NCBI GenBank assembly: GCA_029582155.1
Contig: CM055909.1
Coordinates: 45,948,218-46,012,217 of the forward strand
DNA from: Panopea generosa
Taxonomy: Eukaryota; Mollusca; Bivalvia; Adapedonta; Hiatellidae
DNA: 64,000 nt
Direction: 5' to 3'
Both the position numbers and the translations under genes were made by a program. Position 1 is the first letter of the stretch; each line of letters starts with the position of its first letter. The notes under the pieces were generated by a model. It was not told the origin of the DNA, did no database searches, and was given only the letters and a program-made list of their open reading frames with translations. Shown in pieces: positions 11,516-24,522 of the stretch.

Positions 11516-11676
11516 TAGGAGGACAAAACACCTCCCACAAATTTTACAAGGTGGACAAAACACCTCACACAGATTTTACAAGGAGAACAAAACACCTCCC
11601 ACGAAGTTTAAAAGGTGGACAAAACACCTCATGTAAAATCTGCGGGAGGTGATTTGTCCTCTTTGTAAAATCTGCG
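11516..11676. repeat. 32-bp minisatellite with an inverted last unit
   Basis: The unit GGACAAAACACCTCCCACAA plus ATTTTACAAGGT is repeated about four times. At 11635-11659 the same unit appears in reverse orientation (AATCTGCGGGAGGTGATTTG), so direct and inverted units face each other. Unit length varies by one or two bases. Confidence 0.75.
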
Positions 11677-11800
11677 TCTGCAATATGCAAGTCCAAGGGT
11701 GCTAAACTCTGCAATGCTGGTGCCGTCATTGAAATAAATGACATTTAATTATACATACTGTAAATAATGGATTTATGAAGGGATGTGATATGACTTGACT

Positions 11801-14800
11801 TCGAGGGCTTGGTGCAAAACTTACGTAACTAGGTTTTTGCAAATTGTTCAGGAGGAGGAAAAAACTGGTTTTTATTTTCTTCTTTAGACATTTTTGCTAA
11901 CATTTTTCAAAATTCAAATGAAAACTGCATTACTTTCAATATTAACAAGTGTTATCAATTAAAGCTTTAATTAATATAACTTGATTTATTTGTAAAAGTT
12001 TGAGTTACAATAGTGTTGCGTTGAACATTCAATAAAACTGAATTTATGTTTGGTGCAAAACTATTGTTAACTCAAGTTACAATAGTTTTGCACCAAGTTT
12101 TATGAGATAAATAATCAATTTCTAAGTTTAAAAATATTGTAACTAAATATATATTGTTTAAAATTATGTTGTTATCAATCTAAAACTAATTTTAATTCTA
12201 TTAAAGGTTAACACAAACATATAAGAAGTATTTGAAATAAAGAAAAACATATACAAAAGTATATTAAGCTGTATTATTTATGTTTTAGCCTATAAATACA
12301 ATAATTTTATAGTTCTTAAGTTAGCAATCAATCAACTTATGTCATTGACTGACTCCAATTCAAACTGCACCTTCAAAATCCATCATACCAAATTAATTAA
12401 ACACCTTTTAGTCTTCATACATGTATGTACCAACTCCACCACCATGGTACTGTACCCTTTAAACCCACCAAACTAACATCATTATACCCACTGCACCCTA
12501 TACAACAACCATACCAACATCATCAACTCTACACTCTACATCTAGTATACTAGCACCATTTTCAACTACATCCTCAACATCCTGCCAAACCAAATTCATA
12601 AGACACAGATCCTTTACATTCATTACATGTACCTACTCCATCACCATACCAACTCAACTATCCACAGTGACTTTACTTTTAACATCCACCATACTAATCC
12701 CGCTACCCATTGCATCCACTACATCCATCATACTGACCTAATTAACTACTGAACCATTACACCCACCAATCCAGTACCATTATCCACTGTAACATCTACA
12801 TTCACTATAATTATGAACTCCAATGCTCCCTCTACATTACTCCATTATTTAGGTACTGTATTCTCTCTACCAACCATCATTTATAATACCAACCAGAACC
12901 CCATTTCTTACTGTACCCTCTACACCCACCATTCAGACTCAACTACATACTGTACCTTCTACATCAACAATACCAACAGCACTATCCACTGAGCTCTAAA
13001 CATCCACCATACCAACTTCATTACTCACAATCCACATTATATCAACATCACTACCCACTTTTACCCACTGTGTTCACCATACCAACATCAATATTTCATA
13101 GACACTACATCCACCATACCATTTCAACTCTTCACTGTTCCTTCTACATCCTCGATAATTCTTTACTAATTTCACTACTCACTACCCCCTTAATATCAAC
13201 ATCACTACCCGTTGCAACCATAACATTCATTATACCAACACTACTACTCAATGTCCACTCTGCATCCACCATACCAATATAACTACTCACTGTACTTACT
13301 ACATCCACTATACCATATCAACCATCATAATCACTCATTGTTCCCTTTACACCTATAATGTCCAACTATACTACCAGATGTACCCTTTACAACCTCCATA
13401 CCAATTACACTACAAGCTTTAATATCAAGTCCCACCATACCAACTACACTACCAGCTGTACCCGTTATACTCCCATTACGAACTGCACTACCAGCTGTAC
13501 CCTCCATACTCACAATACCAACTACACTGCAAGCTGTACCCTTTATACTTACATTACAAACTTCACTACCAGATGTACCCTCCACACCCAGAATACAAAC
13601 TACACTACCAGCTATACCCTCCATACTCATAATACCAACAACACAACCAGCTGTACCCTTTATACTCACATTACCACCTACACTACCAGCTGTACCCTCC
13701 ATACCCATAATACAAACTACACTACTAGCTTTATCCTCCATACTCACAATACCACCTACACTACCAGCTGTACTCTCCATATTCATAATACCAACTACAC
13801 TACAAGCTGTACCCTTTATACTCACATTACCACCTACACTACCAGCTATACCTTCCATACTCACAATACCAACTACACTACCAGCCGTACCGTCTTCACT
13901 CATCATACCAACTATGCTACCAGTCTATCTTCTATACTCACCATACTAACTGTACTGCCAGCTGTACCCTATACACCCACCATACCAACTATACTACCAG
14001 CTGTACTGTTTATGCCGAAGATATCATCGACACAACCAGATGTACCCTCTTCAGCCACAATACCAACTACACTACCAGCTGTACCCTCAACACCCACCAA
14101 AACAACTATACTACCAGCTGTACTGTTTATGCCCACCATATCATCTACACAACCAGATGTACCCTCTTCACCCACAATATCAAGTACATTACCAGTTGTT
14201 CCATCTACACCCACTATAAAAACTATGCTATCAGCCATACCCTTTACACCCACCATATCAACTATGCTACCAGCTAATCACACTACACCCACAATACCAA
14301 CAACATTACCAGCTGTACCCTCTACACCTACAATATCAACTACGCTTCCAGTCGTATACTCTACACCCACTATACCATCTATGCTACGAGCCATACCTTC
14401 TACACCCACCATACCAAATACACTACCAGCTGTACCTGCTTCATCCACAATAGCAACTACACTACCAGCTGTACCTGCTTTATCCACAACACCAACTACA
14501 CTACCAGCTGTACATGCTTCATTCACAATACCAACTGCACTAGCAGCTCTACCATCTACACTCACAACACCAACAACAACACTACCAGCTGTACCCTCTA
14601 CACCCACCATACCAACTATACTACATACTGTAACATCTACACACCCACAATAAAAACTATGCTATCAGCCATACCCTCTACACCCACCATATCAACTATG
14701 CTACCAGCTAATCACTCTACATCCACAATACCAAACTACACTACCAGCTGTACCCGCTTCATTCACAATACCAACTGCACCATCTACACTCACAACACCA

Positions 14801-16473
14801 ACAATGCTACAGCTGTACCCTTTACACCCACAATACTAACTATACCACCTACTGTAACCTCTACACCCACTATACCAACAACACTACCAGCTGTACCCTT
14901 TACACCCACCATATCGACTACACTACCAGCTGTACTGTCTACACCCATGATACCATTGATCATTCTACACTACCAGCTGTACTTTCAATACCCACCATAC
15001 CAACTACTGTATGTTACAGTTGTACCATACACACCCAACATACCAACTATGCCACCACATGTATCCTCTACATCCACCATACCCACTACACTAACAGATG
15101 TATCCTTTACACCCATACTACCAACTATAGTACCAGATGTACATCTACCATACCCACTACACTACCAAATGTACCCTTTACACCCACACAACCAACTACA
15201 GTACCAGATGTACATCCACCATACCAACTACACTACCGGATGTACCCTTTACACCCACACTACCAACTATAGTACCAGATGTACCCTCTACACCCATTAT
15301 ACCCCCTATACTACCAGCTGTACCTTCTTCACCCACTATACCAACTACAGTACCAGCTGTACCCTCTACACCCACCATACCAAATACAACAACCTGATTT
15401 ACCCTCCTGATCCATCTTACCAACTACACTACCAGCAGCTGTACCCTCTACACCCACCATACCAACTACACTACCAGCAGCTGCTGTACCCTCTCACTTT
15501 ACCATCTCAACTATCCACTGTACCCTCTGTATCCACCATACCCCATACAAACTCCACTACCCACATTGTGCTAATTTATTCATTTGGTATAATTAAAAGT
15601 TAACCCTGAGAAACCAAGGTTTATTGATATCTAAAATATATTGTTTTGGTTCTTAAACAGCCATTTTAAAATAATTAGATAATGTTGACTTCTAGTACTG
15701 ATATATTAAAAAGATAATACTGAGTGTACCAGGTAATTAGAATAATTTCTCATTCTGGAAGTATTCAAAAGGGATATATTGGTTAAGTATAGTTATAATT
15801 GTTATAAGTTAAAAGTGTGTTGAGTAATATTGTTAGATTGGATGGCCTTTTTATTTAAAAAAATGCAAACCAAAAAATTCAATGCAAATTTTGATAATCA
15901 GATTTTTTAACAAAAGATCAAAAAAATGGTTCTTTTATAGCACAATAACTATATTAATCATCCATTTTATTGTCACTTATGTCGAAATCAACAAAACATT
16001 TAACATACTCATCTGACTAAAATTACTTTTTTATCAAAGCAAAATGTTTCAAAGATTTAGTAAAAAAAAACATAAAAAAAGTCTCTATACCTGTATTTCT
16101 TCAGAATCTTGAAAGATATTCCTAAACTATCATTTGAAACTTGTATTCAATATTCTTGGACTAGATAAAAGTGTGGTTATACATGATAACTGGGTTTAAT
16201 AAAATTTATATTCAAGTAACAATAGTTTTACACCGATATAAATAAAGGTTTCGAGATATTATTTGGTAACTCAAGTTACAATAGTTTTGCTCTAAAGAAT
16301 TAGTGTATTTGAGATAAAATATTTTCACCAATAGTGAATATCTTCAAAAAATTTTAAATATTAGGACCAAATTTTAACATAAGATGCACATTGTAAAACT
16401 AGAGTAATTTATACAAAAAAAAGATTTTTGGAGAAAAAAACGGAGTTACAATAGTTTTGCGCTGAGCCCTCGA
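11801..16473 (+). mobile_element. TIR element with 39-bp minisatellite core, left copy
   Basis: The left end TCGAGGGCTTGGTGCAAAAC and the right end GCGCTGAGCCCTCGA are imperfect terminal inverted repeats of about 30 bp, sharing GCAAAACTATTGTAACT (diverged at the left end). Inside lie subterminal copies of that motif, a large 39-bp array, and flanks matching the element at 16605-19989 in reverse orientation. No transposase frame is visible. It is read as a non-autonomous DNA element that carries a tandem array; the superfamily is unknown. Confidence 0.7.
12345..15588. repeat. 39-bp minisatellite array, about 3.2 kb
   Basis: The unit reads ACCAACTACACTACCAGCTG then TACCCTCTACACCCACCAT. Units left of about 13330 are strongly diverged; those from 13400 to 15500 are close to consensus. 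The plus strand gives open frames of 431 and 314 codons made of 13-residue Thr/Pro-rich units such as TLPAVPSTPTIPT. Since 39 is a multiple of three, all frames tend to stay open. The same array appears inverted at 17480-19076 inside a copy of the same element, so these frames are not treated as a mucin-like gene. Confidence 0.9.
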
Positions 16474-16604
16474 ATTAATTTATGGAAATACAAAATAATT
16501 CTTTGAAAACTTGAAACAGAAACCGTTTTGAACTAAACACAAGAACAAAACAAAATGAACTATACTTTAAGGATGTCAACAAGGACCAAATTATAAAGGA
16601 CATT
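16474..16604. other. Spacer between the two inverted TIR elements
   Basis: 131 bp of AT-rich sequence separate the right end of the left element from the end of the right element. The right element is bordered by ATTT on both outer sides (16602-16605 and 19989-19992 if its ends are CGAGGG and CCCTCG). This could be a 4-bp target duplication. The left element has ACTT and AATT at the same places. Confidence 0.45.
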
Positions 16605-17008
16605 TCGAGGGCTCAGCGCAACACTATTGTAACTCCGTTTTTTCCAAAAATCGTTTTCTTGCATAAATTACTGTAGTTTTACAATGTGCATCTTGTGTTA
16701 AAATTTGGTCCTGATATTTTAAATAACTTTGAAGATATTCACTTTTGGTGAAAATATTGTATCTCAAATACAGTAATTCTTTAGCGCAAAACTATTGTAA
16801 CTTGAGTTACAATAGTTTTGCACCAAATAATACCTTGGAGACCTTTATTTATATTGGTGCAAAACTATTGTAACTTGAATTTAAATTTTATTAAACCCAG
16901 TTATCTTGTATAACCACACTTTTATTTAGTCCAAGAATATTGCAATACATTAGTTTCAAATGATAGTTCAGAAAAATCTAGCAAGATTTTGAAGAAATAC
17001 AGGTATAG

Positions 17009-17043
<35 letters not shown>

Positions 17044-19989
17044 CATCTTTGAAAACATTTTAATTTGATAATAAAGTAATTTAGTCAGATGAGTATGTTA
17101 AATGTTTTATTGATTTGGACATTAGTGACAATGAAATCGATGATTAATAATTAATTGTGCTATAAAAGAGCCATAAAAATCTGATTATTAAAATTTGCAG
17201 TGAATTGTTTGGTTTGCATTTTTTTATAATAAAAAGGCCGTCCAATCGAACAATATTACTCAACATACTTTTAATGTATACCAATTATAACTTTACTTGA
17301 CCAATATATCCCTTTTGAAAACTTCCAAAATAAGATATTATTCTAATTACCTGGTACACTCAGTATTATTCTTTTTAATATATCAGTACTAGAAGTCAAC
17401 ACTGTATCTAATTATTTTAAAATGGCTGTTAAAGAACCAAAACAATATATTTTAGATATAAATAAACCTTGGTTTCTCAGAATTAATTTGATGTGTGTAG
17501 AGGGTACAGATGGTACTGTGGTTGGTATTGTGGGTGTAGAAGGTACAGCTGGTAGTATAGGGGGTATAATGGTTGTAGAGGGTATATCTGGTACTATAGT
17601 TGGTAGTGTGGTTGAATAAGGTATATCTGGTAGTGTAGTGAGTATGGTGGATGTACATCTGGTACTATAGTTGGTTGTGTGGGTGTAGAGGTACATCTGG
17701 TACTATAGTTGGTTGTGTTGGTGAAGAGGGTACCTCTTGTAGTGTAGTGGGTATGGTGGATGTACATCTGGTACTATAGTTGGTTGTGTGGGTGTAGAGG
17801 GTACATCTGGTAGTGTAGAGGGTATGTAGGATGTAGAAGGTACATCTGGTACAATAGTTGGTTGTGTGGGTGTAAATGGTACATCTGGTACTATAGTTGG
17901 TATTGTGGATGTAGAGGATACAGCTGGTAGTGTAGTGGGTATGGTGGGTGTAGAGGGTACAGCTGGTAATGTAGTTGGTATGGTGGGTGTTGAGGGTACA
18001 GCTGGTACTATAGTTGGTAGTGTGGGTGTAGAGGGTACATCTGGTACTATAGTTGGTAGTGTGGGTGTAGAGGGTACATCATGTAGTGTAGTGGGTATGG
18101 TAGATGTACATCTGGTACTATAGTTGGTTGTGTTGGTGTGGAGGGTACATCTGGTAGTGTAGAGGGTATGGTGGATGTAGAGGATACATCTGGTACTATA
18201 GTTGGCTGTGTGGGTGTAAAGGGTACATCTGGTACTGTAGTTGGTACTGTGGATGTAGATGATACAGCTGGTAGTGTAGTGGGTATAGTGGGTGTAGACA
18301 TTACAGCTGGTAGTGTAGTCGATATATAGGGTGTAGAGGGTACAGCTGGTAATGTAGTTGATATTGTTGGTGTAGAGGGTACAGCTGGTAGCATTGTTTG
18401 TGTTGTGAGTGTAGAAGGTACAGCTGGTAGTGCAGTTGGTATGGTGGGTGTAGAGGGTATGGCTCTTAGCATAGATGATATAGTGGGTGTGGATGGTACA
18501 ACTGGAAGCATAGTTGGTATAGTGGGTGTTGAGGGTACAACTTGAAGCATATTTGCTATGGTGGGTGTTGAGGGTACAGCTGGTAGTGTAGTTAGTATGG
18601 TGGGTTTTGAGGGTACAGCTGGTAGTGTAGTTGGTATGGTGGGTGAAGAGGGTATGGCTTGTAGCATAGATGATATAGTGGGTGTGGATGGTACAACTGG
18701 AAGCATAGTTGGTATGGTGGGTGTTGAGGGTACAACTTGAAGCATAGTTGGTATGGTGGGTGTTGAAGGTAGAGCTGGTAGTGTAGTTATTATGGTGGAT
18801 GTTGAGGGCAAGCTAGTAGTGTAGTTGGTATGGTGGGTGAAGAGAGTACAGCTGGTAGTGTAGATGGTATCGTAGTCGTAGACAGTACAGCTGGTAGTAT
18901 AGTTGATATGGTGGGTGTAGACGATAGGGAACAGCTGGTAGTGTAGTTGGTAATGTGAGTATAAAGGGAACAGCTGGTAGGGTAGATGGTAATGTGAGTA
19001 TGGAGGGTATAGTTGGTAGTGTAGTTGGTAATGTGAGTATAAAGGGTTCAGGTGGTAGTGTAGATGGTAATTTTTAACTGAATAAAACACAGGTTTATTT
19101 TTTGTCTATTTGTCTGTCTATAAATGAGGTTTTAACCAAAACAATCATGTAATATGCAATTTGATCTCAACTGCCTATTGCACCCTAGGTAAAAATTCAC
19201 CAATATTTTTTATAAGACTGAAAACAAGTTTTATTATCTTGTTTGATATTTACTGGTTATTAATATCAAAATGTCGCATCCTTAAACATGACAGTTAGTT
19301 ACTATTATGTTGTGGTCCAGATAGTATCTGCAAACTATATAAATTTACACAATTTAAATACTAATTTGGAAATATAATTTTATATATTTACTTATATTAA
19401 CATAATTTAATACTTTCATAACTGAAATATTATGCTTTATAATGTTAATGACATAGTTTAATTGTTTGTTAACATGAGAACTATCAAAATTATTGTATTT
19501 ATAGGCTAAAACATAAATAATACAACTTTATATACTTTTGTATATGTTTTTCTTTATTTCCAATACTTCCTATATGTTTGTGTTAAACTTTAATAGAATT
19601 AAAATTGATTTTGGATTAATAACAACATAATTTTAAACAGTTTTATAATGAGTTACAATATTTTTAAACTTAGAAATTAATTATTTATCTAGTAAAACTT
19701 GGTGCAAAACTATTGTAACTTGAGTTACAATAGTTTTGCACCAAATATAAATTCAGTTTTATTGAATTTTCAACGCAACACTATTGTAACTCAAACTTTT
19801 ACAAATAAATCAAGTAATACTAAAGCTTTAATTGATAACACTTGTTAATAATGTAAGTAATGCAGTTTTCATTTGAATTTTGAAAACTATTTGCAAAAAT
19901 ATCTAAAGACGAATATAAAAAACAGTTTTTTCCTTCTCCTGAACAATTTGCAAAAACCTAGTTACAATAGTTTTGCGCCAAGCCCTCGA
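16605..19989 (-). mobile_element. TIR element with 39-bp minisatellite core, right (inverted) copy
   Basis: The ends are TCGAGGGCTCAGCGCAACAC at 16605 and GCGCCAAGCCCTCGA at 19989. Its flanking parts match the left copy base for base over long stretches in reverse order: 17340-17480 pairs with 15600-15730, and 19500-19800 pairs with 12000-12310. It is 3.4 kb against 4.7 kb, and the difference lies mainly in the minisatellite length. No coding gene is seen. Confidence 0.7.
17480..19076. repeat. 39-bp minisatellite array, inverted copy, about 1.6 kb
   Basis: The unit is the reverse complement of the 12345-15588 array: GTGGGTGTAGAGGGTACAGC then TGGTAGTGTAGTTGGTATG. The longest minus-strand frame has 347 codons of the same Thr/Pro-rich 13-residue repeat. 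It is read as a repeat-driven open frame. Confidence 0.9.
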
Positions 19990-21403
19990 TTTGAAAGTGA
20001 AACAGTTTGGTCTGATGATATATTATGAAAGATAAATCCTTTACAAGCATAATTAATTATTGGCATCACTTTCTTCTTTCTGTAGTTTTAAATATCCTGA
20101 TACTTGTTGACATCCTGACTTTACACATAACCATGTACCTAATGTCTTTTCTTTTATGGAAACAGAAACAACACTGAGTAATGTAGGATATTACAAGAAT
20201 AAACTGTATTAACAAATGTTGTACAACAACAAAAGGGTCATAATGGCACTTAGTGACAAGGTCAATGTTTGGTTCAAATATGTCATTTCAAACAGAAGTT
20301 ACTGCCAAGAAACTATTTATCAATTTTTAGTAACAGCAATTCCCTTTTTAGAAACAGTGAACTTGAACAAGATCATACGCATTCCTCGTAAATATAGTTA
20401 GGATCAATCTGACTAAAGTACTCGACCTTCCAAAAGTAAGATCTGATGAAGACCTATTTAAGCTCTCTTTTACTCATAATAGGATTTCTAATATAGGTAT
20501 ATATTTCAGCCAATCAGAGATGTCGTTTCAACACAGACATTCGGCCTATCTTTCAAAATGGCGGACAGTATCTGTCAAATACAAAGTATTGTTTCCTGAA
20601 CGTGGATTCGAATTTACAATAAGCCATGTTTCAAAGGGGCCGCAAATTTATGTCAATCTCAAAAATAGCCAGGTCAACCAAAACTCCTGTCCAACATTAT
20701 GAGCTACAAGTATTACCTTTGTAGAATTTATGTTCGCGGTAGGGTAACAAACTTTGAAACGTCACCAAAATCATAAGCAAATGATCTGTCCACACCAAAA
20801 ATAAACACTTTTTCAGGTAAATATCCTTTTGTAACTTTTTAATATTACAGCTATTTACATTGTATAAAAACCAAAGCAATTTGACAACAGTTTATTATGT
20901 AAGTATTCTGGATTTATTTTGTCCATATATTATATACTTACTCAGGTACATCTTTCTCTACATCTACTTTCTTCAACCTTTTCATAGGAACAGTAAAACT
21001 GAAATAGAAAACCTACAGTTAAATGTCCACTTTAAAACAAAGAAAACAGTTTTGTAACTTAGGAACATGGTAAGAGTGAGGTTTGGCACCAATTAACCTG
21101 GTTTAAGCTCCCCAGTGGTGTTTTTGCTACTGACCGTTCTAAGGTGGTGCCCTGCTGTATTCCTTTTTTATGTATGCTAGTGTTTGTATGTTTCATATGT
21201 GTTCTTTCTTGTTTTGTGTCTATGTGTGCTTGTCCTTGTCTGTCGACGCCTTACTACTGTTTGTTAATTGGTGTCGCGGTACCGTTAAACCTTACTCACT
21301 CTTTTCTTGCGATGTAGTTTTAATGTTGTTGTGGGTAAGACCCAATGTACATATAAAACACCAGGAATGCAATGTTCCTCGTACCCCACTTACACAACAA
21401 TAC
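19990..21403. other. AT-rich DNA, a possible promoter-like start near 20510-20600 only
   Basis: CCAATCAGAG (20511) followed by AAAATGGCGGACAG (about 20556) looks like a CCAAT-box and a start-codon context. The frame closes after 13 codons and no donor site follows closely. At 21090-21340 lies a probable dispersed repeat (GGTTTAAGCTCCCCAGTGGT and TACCGTTAAACC). No gene can be supported. Confidence 0.3.
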
Positions 21404-21440
21404 CAGAGTTCTCCCCAGGTTATAAACGCATGTCAGTTGC
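21404..21440 (+). mobile_element. hAT-like transposon end A (left)
   Basis: CAGAGTTCTCCCCAGGTTAT followed by AAACGCATGTC matches, in reverse orientation, the end at 23905-23939 (CAGGGTTTCCCCTAGAGTCA on the minus strand, then TAACGCACGTC). The CAGRGTTYYCCC terminus resembles hAT-superfamily ends. Confidence 0.45.
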
Positions 21441-22365
21441 GACACACCTTCAAATCTGAAACTAATTTGCGACATCCCATAAAACCTATGACATGCCTTA
21501 ATAACAAATTCGACATGCCTTAATTACCAGCTGTTTTCAATAATCACAACACAGCCAGTGTGTGTTTTCACAGCTTAACGCCTGGCTCTGCGGCTTACTG
21601 TGTAGTGGGGTCGCTTATGACACGCGTAATTGACCCCAACTAACAATATTGGGGAATCGGGTCGCTCGGTGAAGCATGTTTGGATAATCTGCAGGGTTCC
21701 CCCCAGGATTTTTTGAAGGCATGTTGCTAAAATTGGAAGAGGTGGATACAGGAGGGGTGTCCCCTCGTGTGTTGATTTTTTTTCAAGTTTGACACTCACA
21801 AATGGTGCTTTTTTAAGTATGTGTTTCTATTTAGAATATTGCTGCAATAAAATGAATACAAAGAAGTTTAATTAAATTTTAATGGATGACTAGCAAGGAA
21901 TTATATAGAGAAGGAAAGGCAACTGATTGAGATTTTGTGAACACTAGGGTATTTAGACAAAATCTCACAATATCTCGTTTTCATTTATGGAATTGCTTAA
22001 AACAAATGATAAAAGTATTCTAGTCAGTTTTGCTCAGTATATTAAGAAATCTCTGAAATTAAGAAAAAGCATTTTAAACGTTTAATAGTTTATGTAAATA
22101 TATTGAATATCTTTTATCTATTTTTGGAAACATTCACTTAATCAATGAAAGAAAATCATTTAAATATTTAATAAATTTGTTCATCCTTTTATTTTTATGA
22201 ATTTATGACTTAAAAATGTTTCATGCATTATATCGATATGATAATAATAAAAAAAAGAATTTTCTTAAATGTAGATGAATATAGTGGCACAATTTATGTT
22301 TTAATTAACAATACATTTTACATGTTATTATGACGATGTATTTATGTACAAGTCTAAATAAAATA

Positions 22366-22384
22366 TCTGTTCTGTTCTGTTCTA
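22366..22384. repeat. CTGTT microsatellite after an AATAAAATAT stretch
   Basis: TCTGTTCTGTTCTGTTCT follows CTAAATAAAATA. Such short tandem tails are seen at 3' ends of some non-LTR retrotransposons. No reverse transcriptase sequence is visible upstream. Confidence 0.35.
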
Positions 22385-22675
22385 TAATAACTTCCATTCA
22401 AAATTCAAATTCAAAATTCTTGCATTGCAGAGATATTCTCATCAAAACAATACCAATCCCAGAAATTTGTGTTTAAAATTGCTGAAACACTTTTGTTACA
22501 AAATATCTATTTTGCAGCTAAAATAACAAGTTAATTATGATACATTTTCCTTTAAGCTTCGATATCTAGCAAAATAATTAATCCTTTATGTGCTATTTCA
22601 TCAACATTTAATCTGGAGGTGCAAGTTTCCTATCCTATTCTATACAAGTCCTTGATGACTAGTCATATTTAAAAG

Positions 22676-23425
22676 TTACAATTTATATGTTTTAATGTTT
22701 GATTCAATATAGAAGCAAATTGTAGTTTTCATTATAGTATTTGTGTATTTCCACATGAATACCAATTTTATAAAAGTAAACACATATAGATTATTCTTAA
22801 AAATTCTTTTTTTCTCCATCTCCAAAATATTCTGCATAAACGGGACCACAGTAAACAAATTTTGACCGTCACCACATTCGGGTATTTCCAATGATCGAAA
22901 ACGTATTAATCTATGTTAAAAGTGGGGATTTTATATATTGAAATAAGATGCTAAGAAACCGGGGGTATTCAACTCTCCATTAATGTGCATTTCAAACATA
23001 TGTTTATAACCTATATTAGAATATAATTGCCAAAACAATATAGTAAAGGAGTGTTTATAAACAGACATGTCATATTTCAAAGTTAATACAATTGAGGAAG
23101 TTGGCATTTTTAATGTTTGATTTTTGTAATTTTTATTAGGTGTCAGTATATTTCCAAATAAATATAAATTTTATAAAAGGAAACACTAATAGTTAAGTCT
23201 TAAACATCCCTAATAAACGGGACCGCTATAACCGATGCACCGATTTTTTAGGATCCAACTTTTGAAGGTGCTGACTTTTCGACCATGTTTCTCAAATTTG
23301 TTAACACCGGTAGGCAACATCCGGGTGTTTTTTCGTATTTTTTCTTTAATTAATGTACCAAATAAACCATTTTAAAAGGGGATTTTATTCTAACTTTGTT
23401 GAAATAAGATGCTGAGAAAACCATT
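22676..23425. repeat. Internal direct duplication, two units about 430 bp apart
   Basis: The phrases TTTTAATGTTTGAT, TATTTCCA, AATTTTATAAAAG, TAAACGGGACC and GAAATAAGATGCT occur in the same order at 22688-22960 and 23108-23415. The copies are diverged. They lie inside the hAT-like element. Confidence 0.6.
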
Positions 23426-24218
23426 GTTTTGCTTACTTGCATAAAGCCCTTACTATACACTGCGATCTATTTCTAGATGTCTTGATCTGAGAAATAGCCA
23501 CGACACACTTTATTAAGTGTTTCGTTCTGATTGATTGCATACAAACTACATACACTTGATGTGATTGGGAGGTTAATGAATCAATTGAAAGGTAATGCTG
23601 ACACCTTGGTCAGTAGTCAATTTAAAATCTTGTGAAAAACTCTCGGGTCAAGAAATTTCGCAGGACACCGCATTCTATTTTAAGGCAAAGTAACCTTCAA
23701 ATGACTCGTTCTGATTGGCTTACCTGTACTCAATCCAATTCACACTTGCAAGTGATTGACAAGTCTGTGAAATAGGTCAATTTTGTTTAATTACTGATGG
23801 AATTGTGTAATGGGATTATCTAACGGTAGTCGCAATGCTTGGGAAGGCATGTTGGGCCACTTAAGGGACGCGCTAATCAACCAAATCTTTTGAAGGGATG
23901 TTTCATGCGACGTGCGTTATGACTCTAGGGGAAACCCTGATCTGTTGTGATAATTTAATCAATTGACAATTGATCGGCAACTTTAAACGGACTGATATTT
24001 CCAGTCAAGAAAAGTTTGAGTAGATTAACAATAATAATCGCCAAACAAAATAATTTAATGATAATATAAGCGGCTTTGTTTACTATAGAACAATCGGCGA
24101 TAATTTAGTATAATTACACATATGTTTTGTAATTGAGCAATCCCAATTACCCTTAGCAAAAATATGGAATCTTATAATGAAAATGTTATTAGATATACTC
24201 ATTCACTTCGTTTCGACG

Positions 24219-24356
24219 ATGGCTACGCCAAAAAGGAAAGCAGAATATTCAATCACATCTTTCTTCACAAAACGTCCGAGAGCCGATAAAGGTAAATGGA
24301 CCAAAATCACCACCAAAGACACCCAAGTTCTCAGAGAAAGTCAGGCTTTGATATAA
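24219..24356 (+). CDS. Possible first exon of a hAT-type transposase (45-codon frame)
   Basis: The frame starts MATPKRKAEYSITSFF, followed by TKRPRADK. A basic patch, an ITSFF motif (resembling a PCNA-interacting box apart from its usual Gln) and a second basic patch (KRPR) are common at the N-terminus of hAT-family transposases and related zinc-finger proteins. Straight after ADK the sequence is AAAG then GTAAAT, a good splice donor, so the coding exon may end at 24291 and the rest to the stop at 24356 may be intron. It sits between hAT-like ends on the same strand, which supports the idea. No catalytic or BED-finger exon is visible, so the gene, if it was one, is deleted. The call is an inference. 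Confidence 0.35.
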   Translation: MATPKRKAEYSITSFFTKRPRADKGKWTKITTKDTQVLRESQALI

Positions 24357-24522
24357 AGTAGAAGTTTTCCTTTTTTAAATATTTTCTTGTTGATATTTAA
24401 TTTTTTTAGCTTTTCTATTTATAAGTATATTTTTAATATTTATATTTTGTTTCTTTTCAATATTTTCTGTACATAAGGAGAAAATTATATGCAATAAAAT
24501 GAAATAGAAGGTTATCAATTTA

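Noticed and set aside
13358-14653. 431-codon Thr/Pro-rich open frame resembling a mucin
   Set aside because: It consists only of 39-bp repeat units, the same array is open in other frames and occurs inverted in another element copy, and no signal peptide, start context or flanking exon is visible.
18047-19090. 347-codon minus-strand frame
   Set aside because: It is the same 39-bp array in the inverted element, so it is repeat-driven.
20216-20401. 61-codon frame MLYNNKRVIM...
   Set aside because: No domain, no exon borders, and it begins in a phrase (AAAAGGGTCATAATGGCAC) that looks like interspersed repeat sequence.
20520-20702. Possible gene start with CCAAT box and ATGGCGGAC
   Set aside because: The ATGGCGGAC frame stops after 13 codons and no donor site or domain supports an exon.
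22140-22384. 3' end of a LINE
   Set aside because: Only the AATAAAATAT and CTGTT tail hint at it. No reverse transcriptase or endonuclease sequence is visible upstream.
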